A DNA stretch of 27,649 nt from Streptomyces viridochromogenes (GTDB taxonomy: Bacteria; Actinomycetota; Actinomycetes; Streptomycetales; Streptomycetaceae). The position numbers and the translations under genes are program-made. A model generated the notes under the pieces. It ran no database searches, was not told where the DNA came from, and saw only the letters and a program-made list of their open reading frames with translations. Shown here in pieces: positions 14,699 through 22,380 of this stretch (position 1 is its first letter; each line of letters begins with the position of its first letter). The stretch covers positions 1 through 27,649 of the forward strand of contig NZ_LGUR01000268.1 of NCBI RefSeq assembly GCF_001270495.1, written 5' to 3'.

Positions 14699-16023
14699 TC
14701 GGCGACCTCGAAGCCCTGCTTCTCGAGGTCGGCGACCGTGTCGTCCTGCATGGTCTTCAGGGCGGCGGCGAAGTCCGACTTGTCCTTGGTGGCCTTGCCG
14801 AAGGCGTCCTTGAAGGTCGTGTAGGCGACGTTCACGTTCGGGCCCCAGGCCGACGGAGCCGTGGACTCGGCGATCTCGGCGGCCTTCGCGTAGAAGTCGG
14901 GCTGGTTGGAGAAGTAGTCCGGCGGTGTGGTGAAGGCGCCGCTGAGCTGGGCCGACGTGGAGGCCGGGTAGATGCCGCTCTCCTTGGCCAGCGCGTTGAG
15001 CGCGTCGCCGTCGGTGTTCAGCCAGGCGGCGAACTTGGCGGCGGCCGCCTTGTTCTTGGAGTCGGTGGTGACGGCGGTGGAGGAGCCGCCCCAGCTGCCG
15101 GTGACGTTCTCCGACTGCGACCACTGGGGGAGCGGGGCCATGGCCCACTTGCCCTTGGTGTCGGGCGCGGCCGTGGTCAGGGTGCCCGGGGCCCACACGG
15201 CGCTGACCCAGGCGATCTGCTTGCCCGTGTTGAGTGCCTTGTTCCAGGACGGCGTGTACATCGGCTGGTCGTCGATCGCGCCCTCCTTGACGAGGTCGCC
15301 CCAGAACCCCGCGACCTTCTGGGAGGCGGCGTCGTCGATGCCGACCTTCCACTTGTCGCCGGAGGTCGTCCACCACTTGGCGCCGGCCTGCTGGGCCAGG
15401 CCCGCGAAGAGGCCGGAATCGTTGGCGGAGAAGGTGGTCAGGTCCTTGTCCGGGGCCTTCTTCTTCAGCGCGCGGGCGGTCTCGGCGAACTCCTCCCAGG
15501 TGGCCGGGACCTTCAGGTCGTACTGCTTGAAGAGGTCCTCGCGGTAGTAGAACATCATCGGCCCGATGTCCTGCGGGACCGCGTAGACCGCGTCCGTGCC
15601 CAGCGTCGTCTGCTGCCACACACCCTCGGCGAACTTGTCCTTCGCGTCGCCGACCTCGCTCGCTATGTCCGCGACCGCGTCATTGCTGACCAGCGTGGGC
15701 AGCGCCTGGTACTCGGCCTGGACCAGGTCCGGCGCCTTGCCTGCCTTGTGCGCGGTGAGGATCTTGGTGACCAGCGTGTCGCCGGACGCCTGCTTCTTCA
15801 CCGTGACCGTGATCTGGTCCTTCTTGCCCGGGCCCTTGTTCCACAGGTCGACGACCTTGTCCATGCCGGGCGTCCAGGTCCAGTACGTCAGCGACACCGG
15901 CCCCGACGCGTCCTCCCCGGCGTCTTCGGAGCCGCAGGCGGCGAGGGCGGTGGCGCCGAGGGCGACGGCGACGGACGTGGCTGCACTTCTGACAAAGAGT
16001 CGCCGGCGCTTCGTGTTGGGCAT
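14695..16023 (-). CDS. Sugar-binding lipoprotein of the ABC transporter
   Basis: 442 residues. The N-terminus has basic residues KRRR, a hydrophobic segment and the lipobox LAAC with lipidation at C30, so it is anchored outside the membrane. The rest is a CUT1-family extracellular solute-binding fold (SLTYWTWTPGMDKVVDLWNK; VPQDIGPMMFYYREDLFKQY). The many Trp residues (for example KWWTTSGDKW and TGSWGGSS) suit stacking against sugar rings. ATG at 16023 is preceded by GGGGAGAG with a 5-6 base gap. It heads the leftward operon, behind the promoter and operator at 16077-16119. Expected ligands are beta-1,4-galacto-oligosaccharides, from context only. Confidence 0.92.
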   Translation of the reverse strand: MPNTKRRRLFVRSAATSVAVALGATALAACGSEDAGEDASGPVSLTYWTWTPGMDKVVDLWNKGPGKKDQITVTVKKQASGDTLVTKILTAHKAGKAPDLVQAEYQALPTLVSNDAVADIASEVGDAKDKFAEGVWQQTTLGTDAVYAVPQDIGPMMFYYREDLFKQYDLKVPATWEEFAETARALKKKAPDKDLTTFSANDSGLFAGLAQQAGAKWWTTSGDKWKVGIDDAASQKVAGFWGDLVKEGAIDDQPMYTPSWNKALNTGKQIAWVSAVWAPGTLTTAAPDTKGKWAMAPLPQWSQSENVTGSWGGSSTAVTTDSKNKAAAAKFAAWLNTDGDALNALAKESGIYPASTSAQLSGAFTTPPDYFSNQPDFYAKAAEIAESTAPSAWGPNVNVAYTTFKDAFGKATKDKSDFAAALKTMQDDTVADLEKQGFEVAE

Positions 16024-16076
16024 GGATCTCTCCCCTGACCTGGGGTCTCCGCCTGGTGCGAAGACCTGCCATGCTT

Positions 16077-16092
16077 CTGTGAGCGTTCACAG
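16077..16092. promoter_or_regulatory. LacI-type operator
   Basis: CTGTGAGCGTTCACAG consists of perfect 6-bp arms CTGTGA and TCACAG around a GCGT core with a central CG step, the form expected for LacI/GalR proteins. It overlaps the last two bases of the leftward -10 element and extends into the expected transcription start, so bound repressor should block the transporter/LacI operon. Confidence 0.72.
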
Positions 16093-16119
16093 TAGAGAAA
16101 CATCCCGGACACTTGTCAA
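16091..16119 (-). promoter_or_regulatory. Leftward promoter of the transporter operon
   Basis: On the minus strand a consensus -35 TTGACA (16114-16119) is followed after 17 bases by TCTACT (16091-16096). The start would fall within the LacI-type operator, giving a leader of about 60 bases before the lipoprotein gene. Confidence 0.6.
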
Positions 16120-16142
16120 TGGTTGTTGCTGTGCGGTTATGT
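16113..16142 (+). promoter_or_regulatory. Possible rightward promoter for the beta-galactosidase
   Basis: TTGTCA (16113-16118), 18 bases, TTATGT (16137-16142). Its -35 shares bases with the leftward -35, so the two promoters would compete back to back. It is weaker than the leftward one. Confidence 0.4.
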
Positions 16143-16148
16143 TGGGCT

Positions 16149-16168
16149 CACACCGCCGATCCGGTGTG
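16149..16168 (+). other. Inverted repeat in the beta-galactosidase leader
   Basis: CACACCG (16149-16155) and CGGTGTG (16162-16168) with a 6-base spacer. It could be an RNA hairpin or a second protein-binding site just downstream of the candidate rightward promoter. Confidence 0.35.
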
Positions 16169-16195
16169 TGCACGTTCCCAAATGATCGATTAAAC

Positions 16196-16211
16196 GGGAG
16201 AGATCCATGCC
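16196..16211 (+). repeat. Right arm of a 16-bp inverted repeat spanning both divergent start codons
   Basis: GGGAGAGATCCATGCC here is the exact reverse complement of 16019-16034. Each copy contains the ribosome binding site and ATG of its gene, so beta-galactosidase and binding lipoprotein start with identical initiation regions. Confidence 0.6.
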
Positions 16212-18228
16212 GGAGACCACCCCCAGGGGCCTCACCAGGCTCGCCTTCGGTGGGGACTACAACCCCGAGCAGTGGCCGGAAAACGTCTGGCAGGAGGACG
16301 TCCGGCTGATGCGTGAGGCCGGCGTCACGATGGTGAGTGTCGGGATCTTCTCCTGGGCCCTGCTGGAGCCCTCACCCGGGGCGTACGACTTCGGCTGGCT
16401 GGACCGGCTGTTCGACCTGCTGCACGAGTACGGCATCCGCGTCGACCTGGGAACGCCCACCGTCTGCCCGCCGGCCTGGTTCTACCGCGCCCACCCCGAG
16501 GCCCTGCCCGTCACGCCGGAGGGGGTGCGCTACGAGTTCGGCTCGCGCGCCGCCATCTGCCACAGCAACGCCGACTACCGCGCGGCCGCCGCAAGCATCA
16601 GCACGAAGCTCGCCGAGCGCTACGGCGACCACCCGGCGCTCGCGATGTGGCACGTGCACAACGAGTACGGCGTCCCCGTCTCCGCCTGCTACTGCGACTC
16701 CTGCGCCGCGCACTTCTGCCGCTGGCTGGAGTCGACGTACGAGACGGTCGACGCGGTCAACGAGGCATGGGGCACGGCATTCTGGGGCCAGCGCTACGCC
16801 GACTTCGAGCAGATCAACCCGCCGCGCGCGACCCCGACGGCCGTCAACCCGGCCCAGGCCCTCGACTACAAGCGGTTCGCCGACGCCACCATGCGCGAGA
16901 ACTTCGTGATGGAACGGGACATCCTGCACCGCCTTTCGCCGGGCGTCCCGGTCACGACCAACTTCATGACGGCCCTCAGTCAGTGCGACTCCGTCGACTA
17001 CTGGGCCTGGGGCCGTGAGGTCGACATCGTCACCAACGACCACTACCTGATCACCGACGGCCGCCGCACCCACGTCAACCTGGCGATGGCCGCCGACCTC
17101 ACCCGCTCGGTGGCCGGGGGAGCCCCCTGGATCCTGCTTGAGCACTCCACCTCGGGCGTCAACTGGCAGGCCCGCAACCCGGCCAAGGCCCCCGGCCAGA
17201 TGGCCCGCAACTCCCTCGCCCATGTGGCGCGCGGCTCCGAGGGCGCCATGTTCTTCCAGTGGCGGCAGTCCCGGCGCGGCGCCGAGAAGTTCCACTCGGC
17301 GATGCTCCCGCACGGCGGCACCGACACGCGCGTGTGGCGCGAGGTCGTCGAACTCGGCGCCGCCCTCGACTCGTTGAGCACGGTCCGCGGTACCCGCACA
17401 CAGGCCGACGTGGCGATGCTGTGGGACTGGCACTCCTGGTGGGCGCAGAACCTCGACTGGCGCCCCAGCGAGGACCACGACCCGCGCGAGCGCGCCGACG
17501 CCTTCTACGAGGTGCTCTACGACCGCCACCTCACGGTCGACTTCGCCCACCCGGAAGCCGACTTGTCGGCTTATCCCCTTGTCGTCGTGCCCGCGCTGTA
17601 CCTGATGACGGAGACGGCCGGCCGCAATCTGCGCCGGTACGTCGAGAACGGCGGCACCCTCGTCGTGTCGTACTTCTCCGGCATCGTCGACGAGCACGAC
17701 GCCGTGCACGAGGGTGCGTACCCCGGGCCGCTGCGGGACGTCCTCGGCCTGACGGTCGAGGAGTTCTCGCCGCTGCTCCAGGACCAGCTGGTACGCATCA
17801 CCGGCCCGGACGGCTCCGAGCTCAGCGGCGACGTGTGGACCGAGTTCGTCGTCCCGCGCGGCGCCGAGACCGTCTGGACGTACGCCGACGGCCTGACCGC
17901 CGGCCACCCCGCCGTCACCCGGCACCGCCTCGGTGAGGGCACCGCCTGGTACGTCTCCACGCGCCCGGTCGCCGAGGGCCTCGACGCGCTGCTGGGCTGG
18001 GCGATCGAGGACGCGCAGGTCGCCCCGCGTGTCGACCTGCCCCGTGACGTCGAGGTGGTGCGCCGCGCCGGCGAGTCGGGCAGCTACCTGTTCGCCGTCA
18101 ACCACACCGCGTCGGACGCCAAGGTGCCGCTGGAGGCACCCGGTACCGAGCTGCTGACCGGCGAACGCGCCGTGGGCCGCATCGAGGTCCCCGCGGGAGC
18201 CGTCCGGGTCGTACGACTCCACGGCTGA
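16207..18228 (+). CDS. GH42 beta-galactosidase
   Basis: 673 residues, the normal size for glycoside hydrolase family 42. It has a TIM barrel (about 10-390), a trimerisation domain with a beta-galactosidase Rossmann-like fold (about 395-600) and a small C-terminal beta-domain. The acid/base is E153 in HVHNEYG and the nucleophile E312 in ILLEHSTSG. The family's structural zinc site is present as C118 plus C161, C163 and C166 (CYCDSC). There is no signal peptide, so it acts in the cytoplasm on imported beta-galactosides. ATG at 16207 is preceded by GGGAGAG. It is divergent from the transporter operon and 114 bases upstream of the GH53 gene. GH42 plus GH53 plus transporter points to galactan-derived oligosaccharides rather than lactose. 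Confidence 0.95.
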   Translation: MPETTPRGLTRLAFGGDYNPEQWPENVWQEDVRLMREAGVTMVSVGIFSWALLEPSPGAYDFGWLDRLFDLLHEYGIRVDLGTPTVCPPAWFYRAHPEALPVTPEGVRYEFGSRAAICHSNADYRAAAASISTKLAERYGDHPALAMWHVHNEYGVPVSACYCDSCAAHFCRWLESTYETVDAVNEAWGTAFWGQRYADFEQINPPRATPTAVNPAQALDYKRFADATMRENFVMERDILHRLSPGVPVTTNFMTALSQCDSVDYWAWGREVDIVTNDHYLITDGRRTHVNLAMAADLTRSVAGGAPWILLEHSTSGVNWQARNPAKAPGQMARNSLAHVARGSEGAMFFQWRQSRRGAEKFHSAMLPHGGTDTRVWREVVELGAALDSLSTVRGTRTQADVAMLWDWHSWWAQNLDWRPSEDHDPRERADAFYEVLYDRHLTVDFAHPEADLSAYPLVVVPALYLMTETAGRNLRRYVENGGTLVVSYFSGIVDEHDAVHEGAYPGPLRDVLGLTVEEFSPLLQDQLVRITGPDGSELSGDVWTEFVVPRGAETVWTYADGLTAGHPAVTRHRLGEGTAWYVSTRPVAEGLDALLGWAIEDAQVAPRVDLPRDVEVVRRAGESGSYLFAVNHTASDAKVPLEAPGTELLTGERAVGRIEVPAGAVRVVRLHG

Positions 18229-18235
18229 GCCGACT

Positions 18236-18275
18236 CCCCTCCGCCCGCGTGTGCCACGAGCCGCGGGCGGAGGGG
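18236..18275 (+). terminator. Strong hairpin between the GH42 and GH53 genes
   Basis: A 14-bp perfect stem (CCCCTCCGCCCGCG at 18236-18249, CGCGGGCGGAGGGG at 18262-18275) with a 12-base loop starts 8 bases after the beta-galactosidase stop. A second small hairpin, CCTCAC/GTGAGG, follows at 18278-18296. It is a terminator or a processing structure that lowers expression of the downstream gene. Confidence 0.65.
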
Positions 18276-18342
18276 CTCCTCACCGCCCAGGTGAGGGACA
18301 CCCGCAACCTCCACCCTTACGTCGAAGGGACGACGGACGACG

Positions 18343-19911
18343 ATGTTCCATCCCAGACGCACCCTCCGAGCCCTGCTGCTGCCGCTCGCAGCCGGACTCG
18401 CCCTCACCGCCCTGCCCGCGCAGACCGCCTCGGCGGCGAGCACGCTCACCAACGCCGGCTTCGAGTCGGACGGTACCGGCACCGCGACACCGGCCGGCTG
18501 GTCCACGTACTCGGCGGCCGGGCAGAACTCGGCCTCGTTCACCGAGTCCGGTGGCCATGGCGGGAGTTACCGCCTGACCCACTACGCGTCCTCCGCCTAC
18601 AAGGTGGAGACATACCAGTACCTGTCCGGGCTGACCAACGGGAACTACAAGCTCACCGCCTGGGTCCGCTCAGGCGGTGGCCAGAACTCGGCGTACATAG
18701 CCCTGAAGAACTGCGGCGGCGCGGAACAGCGCACCGACCTTCCGGTTTCGGCGAGCGGCTGGATCCGTATTGTCGTGCCGGTCAATGTGACCAACAACCA
18801 GTGCACCATCAGCATCAACAGTGACGCCAACGCGGGCAACTGGATCAATGTCGACGACCTGACCTTCGCCTCCGGCACGGGCGGCACGTCGATCCACGGT
18901 GCCGACATCTCCTCCCTCGCCAAGAGCGAGGCGAAGGGCGGCGTCTACAAGAACAGCTCCGGCACGACCGGCGACGCGGTCACCATCCTGAAGAACGCCG
19001 GCATGAACTACGCCCGCCTGAAGGTCTGGGCCAATCCGGCCGACGGCTACAACAACAAGACGCGCGTCCTCGCCATGGCCAAGCGCGTCAAGGCGTCCGG
19101 CATGAAGCTGCTGGTCGACTTCCACTACTCGGACACCTGGGCCGACCCGGGCGCCCAGAGCAAGCCGTCCGCCTGGGCCGGGCACTCGTACAGTCAACTC
19201 AAGACCGACGTGTACAACCACACGTACGACGTGTTGAACGCGTTGAAGAGTCAAGGCACCACGGCCGACATGGTCCAGGTGGGCAATGAGATCAATGGCG
19301 GCATGCTGTGGAACGAGGGCTCCACGAGCAACTGGTCGCAGCTCGCCGGTCTGCTCAACTCGGGCTACGACGCCGTCAAGGCGGTCAACTCGTCCACCAC
19401 GGTCGCCCTGCACCTCGCCAAGGGCGGTGACCTCTCCGGCACCCGCTGGTGGTTCGACAGCGCGGTCTCAGGCGGCGTGAAGTTCGACGCGATCGGCCTG
19501 TCGTACTACGGCTACTGGCACGGTTCGCTCTACGACTTCCAGACGACCCTGGACGACGCGGCCTCCCGCTACGGCAAGCCGGTCTTCGTCGCCGAGACGG
19601 CCTACCCGTTCCGGCTGGACAGCGAGGACTCGCACGAGGAGATCATCAACACCACCGGCGAACTGGTCTCCGGCTACCCGGCGAACACGGCCGGGCAGCG
19701 CCGCTGGATGAACGACGTGACGAGCATCGTGGAGGCCGTCCCGAACGGCCGTGGCCTCGGCGTCTTCTACTGGGAGGCGACCTGGACCGCCGTCTCCGGC
19801 AACGGCTGGGACCCGACCGACGCCTCCTCCGGCAACGGCTGGGAGAACCAGGCGCTGTTCGGCTACGACGACAAGGCGCTCTCGTCGATGGCGTGGTTCA
19901 GCCACCGGTGA
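18343..19911 (+). CDS. Secreted arabinogalactan endo-beta-1,4-galactanase (GH53)
   Basis: 522 residues. A Sec signal peptide (RRTLRALLLPLAAGLALTAL, cleavage probably near residues 30-32 after TASA) is followed by a beta-sandwich module (about 33-176, opening STLTNAGFESDG and closing INVDDLTF), which looks like a carbohydrate-binding domain. The GH53 catalytic barrel runs from about 184 (IHGADISSLAK) to the end. The acid/base is E316 in VQVGNEINGG and the nucleophile E418 in VFVAETAYP. The enzyme cuts beta-1,4-galactan outside the cell. The RBS is weak (GGAC about 5 bases upstream). No copy of the LacI operator is visible in front of it, so expression may rely on read-through from the GH42 gene or on an unrecognised promoter. 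Confidence 0.95.
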   Translation: MFHPRRTLRALLLPLAAGLALTALPAQTASAASTLTNAGFESDGTGTATPAGWSTYSAAGQNSASFTESGGHGGSYRLTHYASSAYKVETYQYLSGLTNGNYKLTAWVRSGGGQNSAYIALKNCGGAEQRTDLPVSASGWIRIVVPVNVTNNQCTISINSDANAGNWINVDDLTFASGTGGTSIHGADISSLAKSEAKGGVYKNSSGTTGDAVTILKNAGMNYARLKVWANPADGYNNKTRVLAMAKRVKASGMKLLVDFHYSDTWADPGAQSKPSAWAGHSYSQLKTDVYNHTYDVLNALKSQGTTADMVQVGNEINGGMLWNEGSTSNWSQLAGLLNSGYDAVKAVNSSTTVALHLAKGGDLSGTRWWFDSAVSGGVKFDAIGLSYYGYWHGSLYDFQTTLDDAASRYGKPVFVAETAYPFRLDSEDSHEEIINTTGELVSGYPANTAGQRRWMNDVTSIVEAVPNGRGLGVFYWEATWTAVSGNGWDPTDASSGNGWENQALFGYDDKALSSMAWFSHR

Positions 19912-19943
19912 GTCCGCTGAGCTCGTTGAATCCGTGACGAAGG

Positions 19944-19969
19944 GCCCGGCCGCGCGCTTGCGACCGGGC
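19944..19969 (+). terminator. Hairpin after the galactanase gene
   Basis: GCCCGG-C-CGC pairs with GCG-A-CCGGGC (one C/A mismatch) around a 6-base loop, 32 bases after the stop. It probably ends the galactan locus. Confidence 0.6.
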
Positions 19970-19992
19970 TCTGCCGCGTCCTGGCCGAACTG

Positions 19993-20027
19993 CCTTGTGT
20001 CGTACGGCCGTTCGGTACCGGACAAGG
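19993..20027. promoter_or_regulatory. Inverted repeat upstream of the small winged-helix gene
   Basis: CCTTGT (19993-19998) and ACAAGG (20022-20027) enclose the small palindromes CGTACG and CGGTACCG. The position, 85 bases before the start at 20112, fits an operator, but nothing else supports it. Confidence 0.25.
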
Positions 20028-20111
20028 GTCGAAGAGTCCAGGACGCGGTGGATTCGGTTGCGGGACAGTGGGAAGACGCGTTACGACGCGGCCCGATGGA
20101 GGGGGGACGAG

Positions 20112-20399
20112 ATGCTGAGGACTCCCGTCAGCGCAAGGCGCCTGGACATCCTGGAATGGCTGAAGGATCCGGTCGCGCACTTCCCGGACCAGCGGCAGGG
20201 CGACCCGGCCGAGGACGGCGTCACCGCGGACGCCGTGGCCGCGAAGCTCGGCGTGCCGCGCAAGGTCGCCGAGACGCATCTCGGCCTCCTCGTGGACATC
20301 GGCCTGCTGCGCACCAAGCGGATCCGGCGGCGCCTGTACTACCGCCGCGACGACATGCGGATCGCCGAGGTCGCCCGCATGTTCGAGAAGGGCTGGTAG
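20112..20399 (+). CDS. Small winged helix-turn-helix (ArsR-like) regulator
   Basis: 95 residues from ATG at 20112, with a strong G-rich Shine-Dalgarno just upstream (GGAGGGGGGACGAG). The fold is RRLDILEWLKDP, then VTADAVAAKLGVPRKVAETH as the helix-turn-helix, then LLRTKRIRRRLYYRRDDMRI as the wing. It lacks the Cys-rich metal sites of classical ArsR proteins, so a metal sensor role is not supported. It stands alone on a probable single-gene transcript, 61 bases before the SMP-30-like gene, which it might control. The ligand is unknown. Confidence 0.78.
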   Translation: MLRTPVSARRLDILEWLKDPVAHFPDQRQGDPAEDGVTADAVAAKLGVPRKVAETHLGLLVDIGLLRTKRIRRRLYYRRDDMRIAEVARMFEKGW

Positions 20400-20460
20400 G
20401 CAGGCAGGCAAGGGGTCGACGGCGGCCTTGGCGGATCACGGCGGCGAAGGGCAGACGCAC

Positions 20461-21435
20461 ATGGAACGTCCGGGGACTCTCGTCCCGCAGCACTACGTGG
20501 CGATCGGCGGCCGAGGCCCGGAGGACGTGGTCGCCGATGCCCGCGGCCGCGTGCTGACCGGCGTCGAGGACGGCCGGATCCTGCGCCTCGACGGCCTGAC
20601 CGACCCCGCCGAGACCCGCGTCGAGCCCCGCGTCGAGGTACTCGCCGAGACCGGCGGCCGACCCCTCGGCCTCGAACTCCTCCCGGACGACGCCCTGTTG
20701 GTGTGCGACGCCGAACGGGGACTGCTCCGCGTCGACCTCACCGACGGCACCGTGGACATCCTCGCCGACTCGGTGGCGGGGGAGCGGCTGCGCTTCTGCA
20801 GCAATGTCGTCGCCCTGCCCGACGGCAGCGTCTGCTTCACCGTCAGCAGCCGCCGCCACCCCCTGGACCACTGGATCGGCGACCTCGTCGAACACGCGGC
20901 GACCGGCCGCCTCCTGCGCCTCGCCCCCGGCGGCGACACCCCCGAAGTCCTCCTGGACGGCCTCCAGTTCGCCAACGGCCTCGCGCCGAGCGCCGACGGC
21001 TCCTTCCTGGTCGTCGCCGAGACGGGCGAGTGCCGCCTCACCCGCTACTGGCTCACCGGACCGCGCGCCGGACAGAGCGAGCCCTTCGTCGAGAACCTGC
21101 CGGGCATGCCGGACAACCTCTGGCGCGGCGCACCGGACGGCCCGATCTGGGTGGCGCTGGCCGGCCCCCGCGTACCCCCGCTGGACCTCCTCCACCGCGC
21201 CGCCCCCGCCGTCCGCCGCACCGCCGCACGCGTCGCCGTACGCGCCCCCTTCCACCCCACGGGCACGATCGGCGTACTCGCGGTCGACGACACCGGTCAG
21301 GTCGTCCACCACCTGGCCCGCCGCCGCTCCGGCTTCCGCATGGTCACCAGCGTGTGCGAGACCGGCGGCCGGCTGGTCCTGGGCAGCCTGTGGGAGCGGG
21401 GCGTCGCGGTGTGCGAGGCGCCCGTCCCCAAGTGA
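20461..21435 (+). CDS. SMP-30/strictosidine-synthase-like beta-propeller protein
   Basis: 324 residues from ATG at 20461 (GAAGGG 9 bases before); an in-frame TTG at 20428 is less likely. The repeated beta-propeller blades are visible: GPEDVVADARGRVLTGVEDG, LGLELLPDDALLVCDAERGL, VVALPDGSVCFTVSS, FANGLAPSADGSFLVVAETG. The last two carry the Asn and Glu/Asp residues that bind calcium in SMP-30/gluconolactonase and strictosidine synthase relatives. NLPGMPDNLWRGAPDGPIWV is typical of the strictosidine-synthase-like (adipocyte membrane-associated) subgroup, which often acts as lactonases or esterases. No signal peptide is seen. The substrate is unknown. Confidence 0.85.
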   Translation: MERPGTLVPQHYVAIGGRGPEDVVADARGRVLTGVEDGRILRLDGLTDPAETRVEPRVEVLAETGGRPLGLELLPDDALLVCDAERGLLRVDLTDGTVDILADSVAGERLRFCSNVVALPDGSVCFTVSSRRHPLDHWIGDLVEHAATGRLLRLAPGGDTPEVLLDGLQFANGLAPSADGSFLVVAETGECRLTRYWLTGPRAGQSEPFVENLPGMPDNLWRGAPDGPIWVALAGPRVPPLDLLHRAAPAVRRTAARVAVRAPFHPTGTIGVLAVDDTGQVVHHLARRRSGFRMVTSVCETGGRLVLGSLWERGVAVCEAPVPK

Positions 21436-21511
21436 GCCCGGCGTACGCTGTTGACCGGCCGCGATCACCACGCCAGGAGCGGTGAGGCGGCCAGGCAGGA
21501 GACGTACGACC

Positions 21512-21973
21512 ATGACAGCGCCGGACACCGACACCCTGCGCGCCCCCGTCCGCACCCCACGGCAGCACGCGTGGCGGACCCAGGCGCCGATCGTCGCGGT
21601 GGTCGCACTGGGCGGCGCGATCGGTGCCACGGCCCGGTACGCGGCCTCCCTGTGGTGGCCCGCCGGGCCCGGTGGCTTCCCCTGGGCGACGTTCTGGACC
21701 AATGTCGTCGGCTGCGCCGTGATCGGCGTCTTCATGGTGGTCATCACCGAGGTGCGAGCCGCCCACCGCCTCGTCCGCCCCTTCTTCGGCACCGGAGTGC
21801 TCGGCGGCTTCACCACCTTCTCCACCTACGCCGTCGACATCCAGCAACTGCTGGACAACGGACACGCGCGCGTGGGCCTGGCCTACCTCGCCGCCACCCT
21901 GACCGCCGCGCTCACAGCGGTCTGGCTCGCGGCGGCCGCCACCCGTCGCGTCCTGAAAGTGAGGCAGCCATGA
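21512..21973 (+). CDS. crcB: Fluoride exporter CrcB/Fluc, first paralogue
   Basis: 153 residues with four membrane helices (about 29-48, 65-86, 91-112 and 121-142). CrcB hallmarks are [10 protein letters not shown], the TNVVGC helix with its conserved Asn, and [12 protein letters not shown]. Fluc proteins form dual-topology dimers with two fluoride-selective pores. A charged N-terminal tail of about 30 residues is longer than in the second paralogue. ATG at 21512 follows AGGAG by about 10 bases. The stop overlaps the next start (ATGA), coupling it to the DUF190 gene. I looked for a fluoride riboswitch in the 76 bases upstream and saw none. Confidence 0.93.
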   Translation: MTAPDTDTLRAPVRTPRQHAWRTQAPIVAVVALGGAIGATARYAASLWWPAGPGGFPWATFWTNVVGCAVIGVFMVVITEVRAAHRLVRPFFGTGVLGGFTTFSTYAVDIQQLLDNGHARVGLAYLAATLTAALTAVWLAAAATRRVLKVRQP

Positions 21974-22380
21974 CCAGGCTGACCGGCCGGGCCCTGCGGC
22001 TGACCGTCTTCGTCGGCGAGCACGACACCTGGCACCACAAGCCCCTCTACGCGGAGATCGTGCACCGCGCCCACGCCGCCGGCCTCGCGGGGGCGAGCGT
22101 CTTCCGCGGTGTCGAGGGCTTCGGCGCCTCCTCCCTGATCCACACCTCGCGGCTGCTGTCCCTGAGCGAGGACCTGCCCGTCGCGATCGTGATCGTCGAC
22201 ACCGAGGAGCGCGTCCGGGCCTTCCTGCCACAGCTCGACGAACTCGTCACCGAAGGGCTCGTCACCCTCGACCACTGCGAGGTCATCCGGTACACCGGCC
22301 GCGACGGCACTCCGCTCGAACCGGACACCACCGGTACGCACACGCAAGGTAAGAACACGGAAGGTAAGAAGGCGCCGTGA
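21970..22380 (+). CDS. DUF190 protein between the two crcB genes
   Basis: 136 residues. The pattern [20 protein letters not shown], then [18 protein letters not shown] and [19 protein letters not shown], is characteristic of DUF190, a PII-like ferredoxin-fold family often found beside crcB. It is presumably cytoplasmic and may bind a small ligand, but no function is established that I can cite. It overlaps both neighbours by ATGA (upstream) and GTGA (downstream), so all three should be made in fixed proportion. The C-terminal tail [14 protein letters not shown] is a low-complexity near-repeat (CACGCAAGGTAAGAA / CACGGAAGGTAAGAA in the DNA). Confidence 0.9.
   Translation: MTRLTGRALRLTVFVGEHDTWHHKPLYAEIVHRAHAAGLAGASVFRGVEGFGASSLIHTSRLLSLSEDLPVAIVIVDTEERVRAFLPQLDELVTEGLVTLDHCEVIRYTGRDGTPLEPDTTGTHTQGKNTEGKKAP

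Noticed and set aside
14686..16038. Long plus-strand open frame opposite the binding lipoprotein
   Set aside because: Val/Gly/Arg-rich translation without family features; the minus strand has a lipobox protein with normal codon bias.
16372..18222. Long minus-strand open frame opposite the GH42 gene
   Set aside because: Antisense shadow of a fully conserved glycoside hydrolase; no RBS or recognisable domain.
21436..21511. Fluoride riboswitch ahead of the first crcB
   Set aside because: No sequence resembling the conserved crcB-motif core could be found by eye. A covariance search would be decisive.
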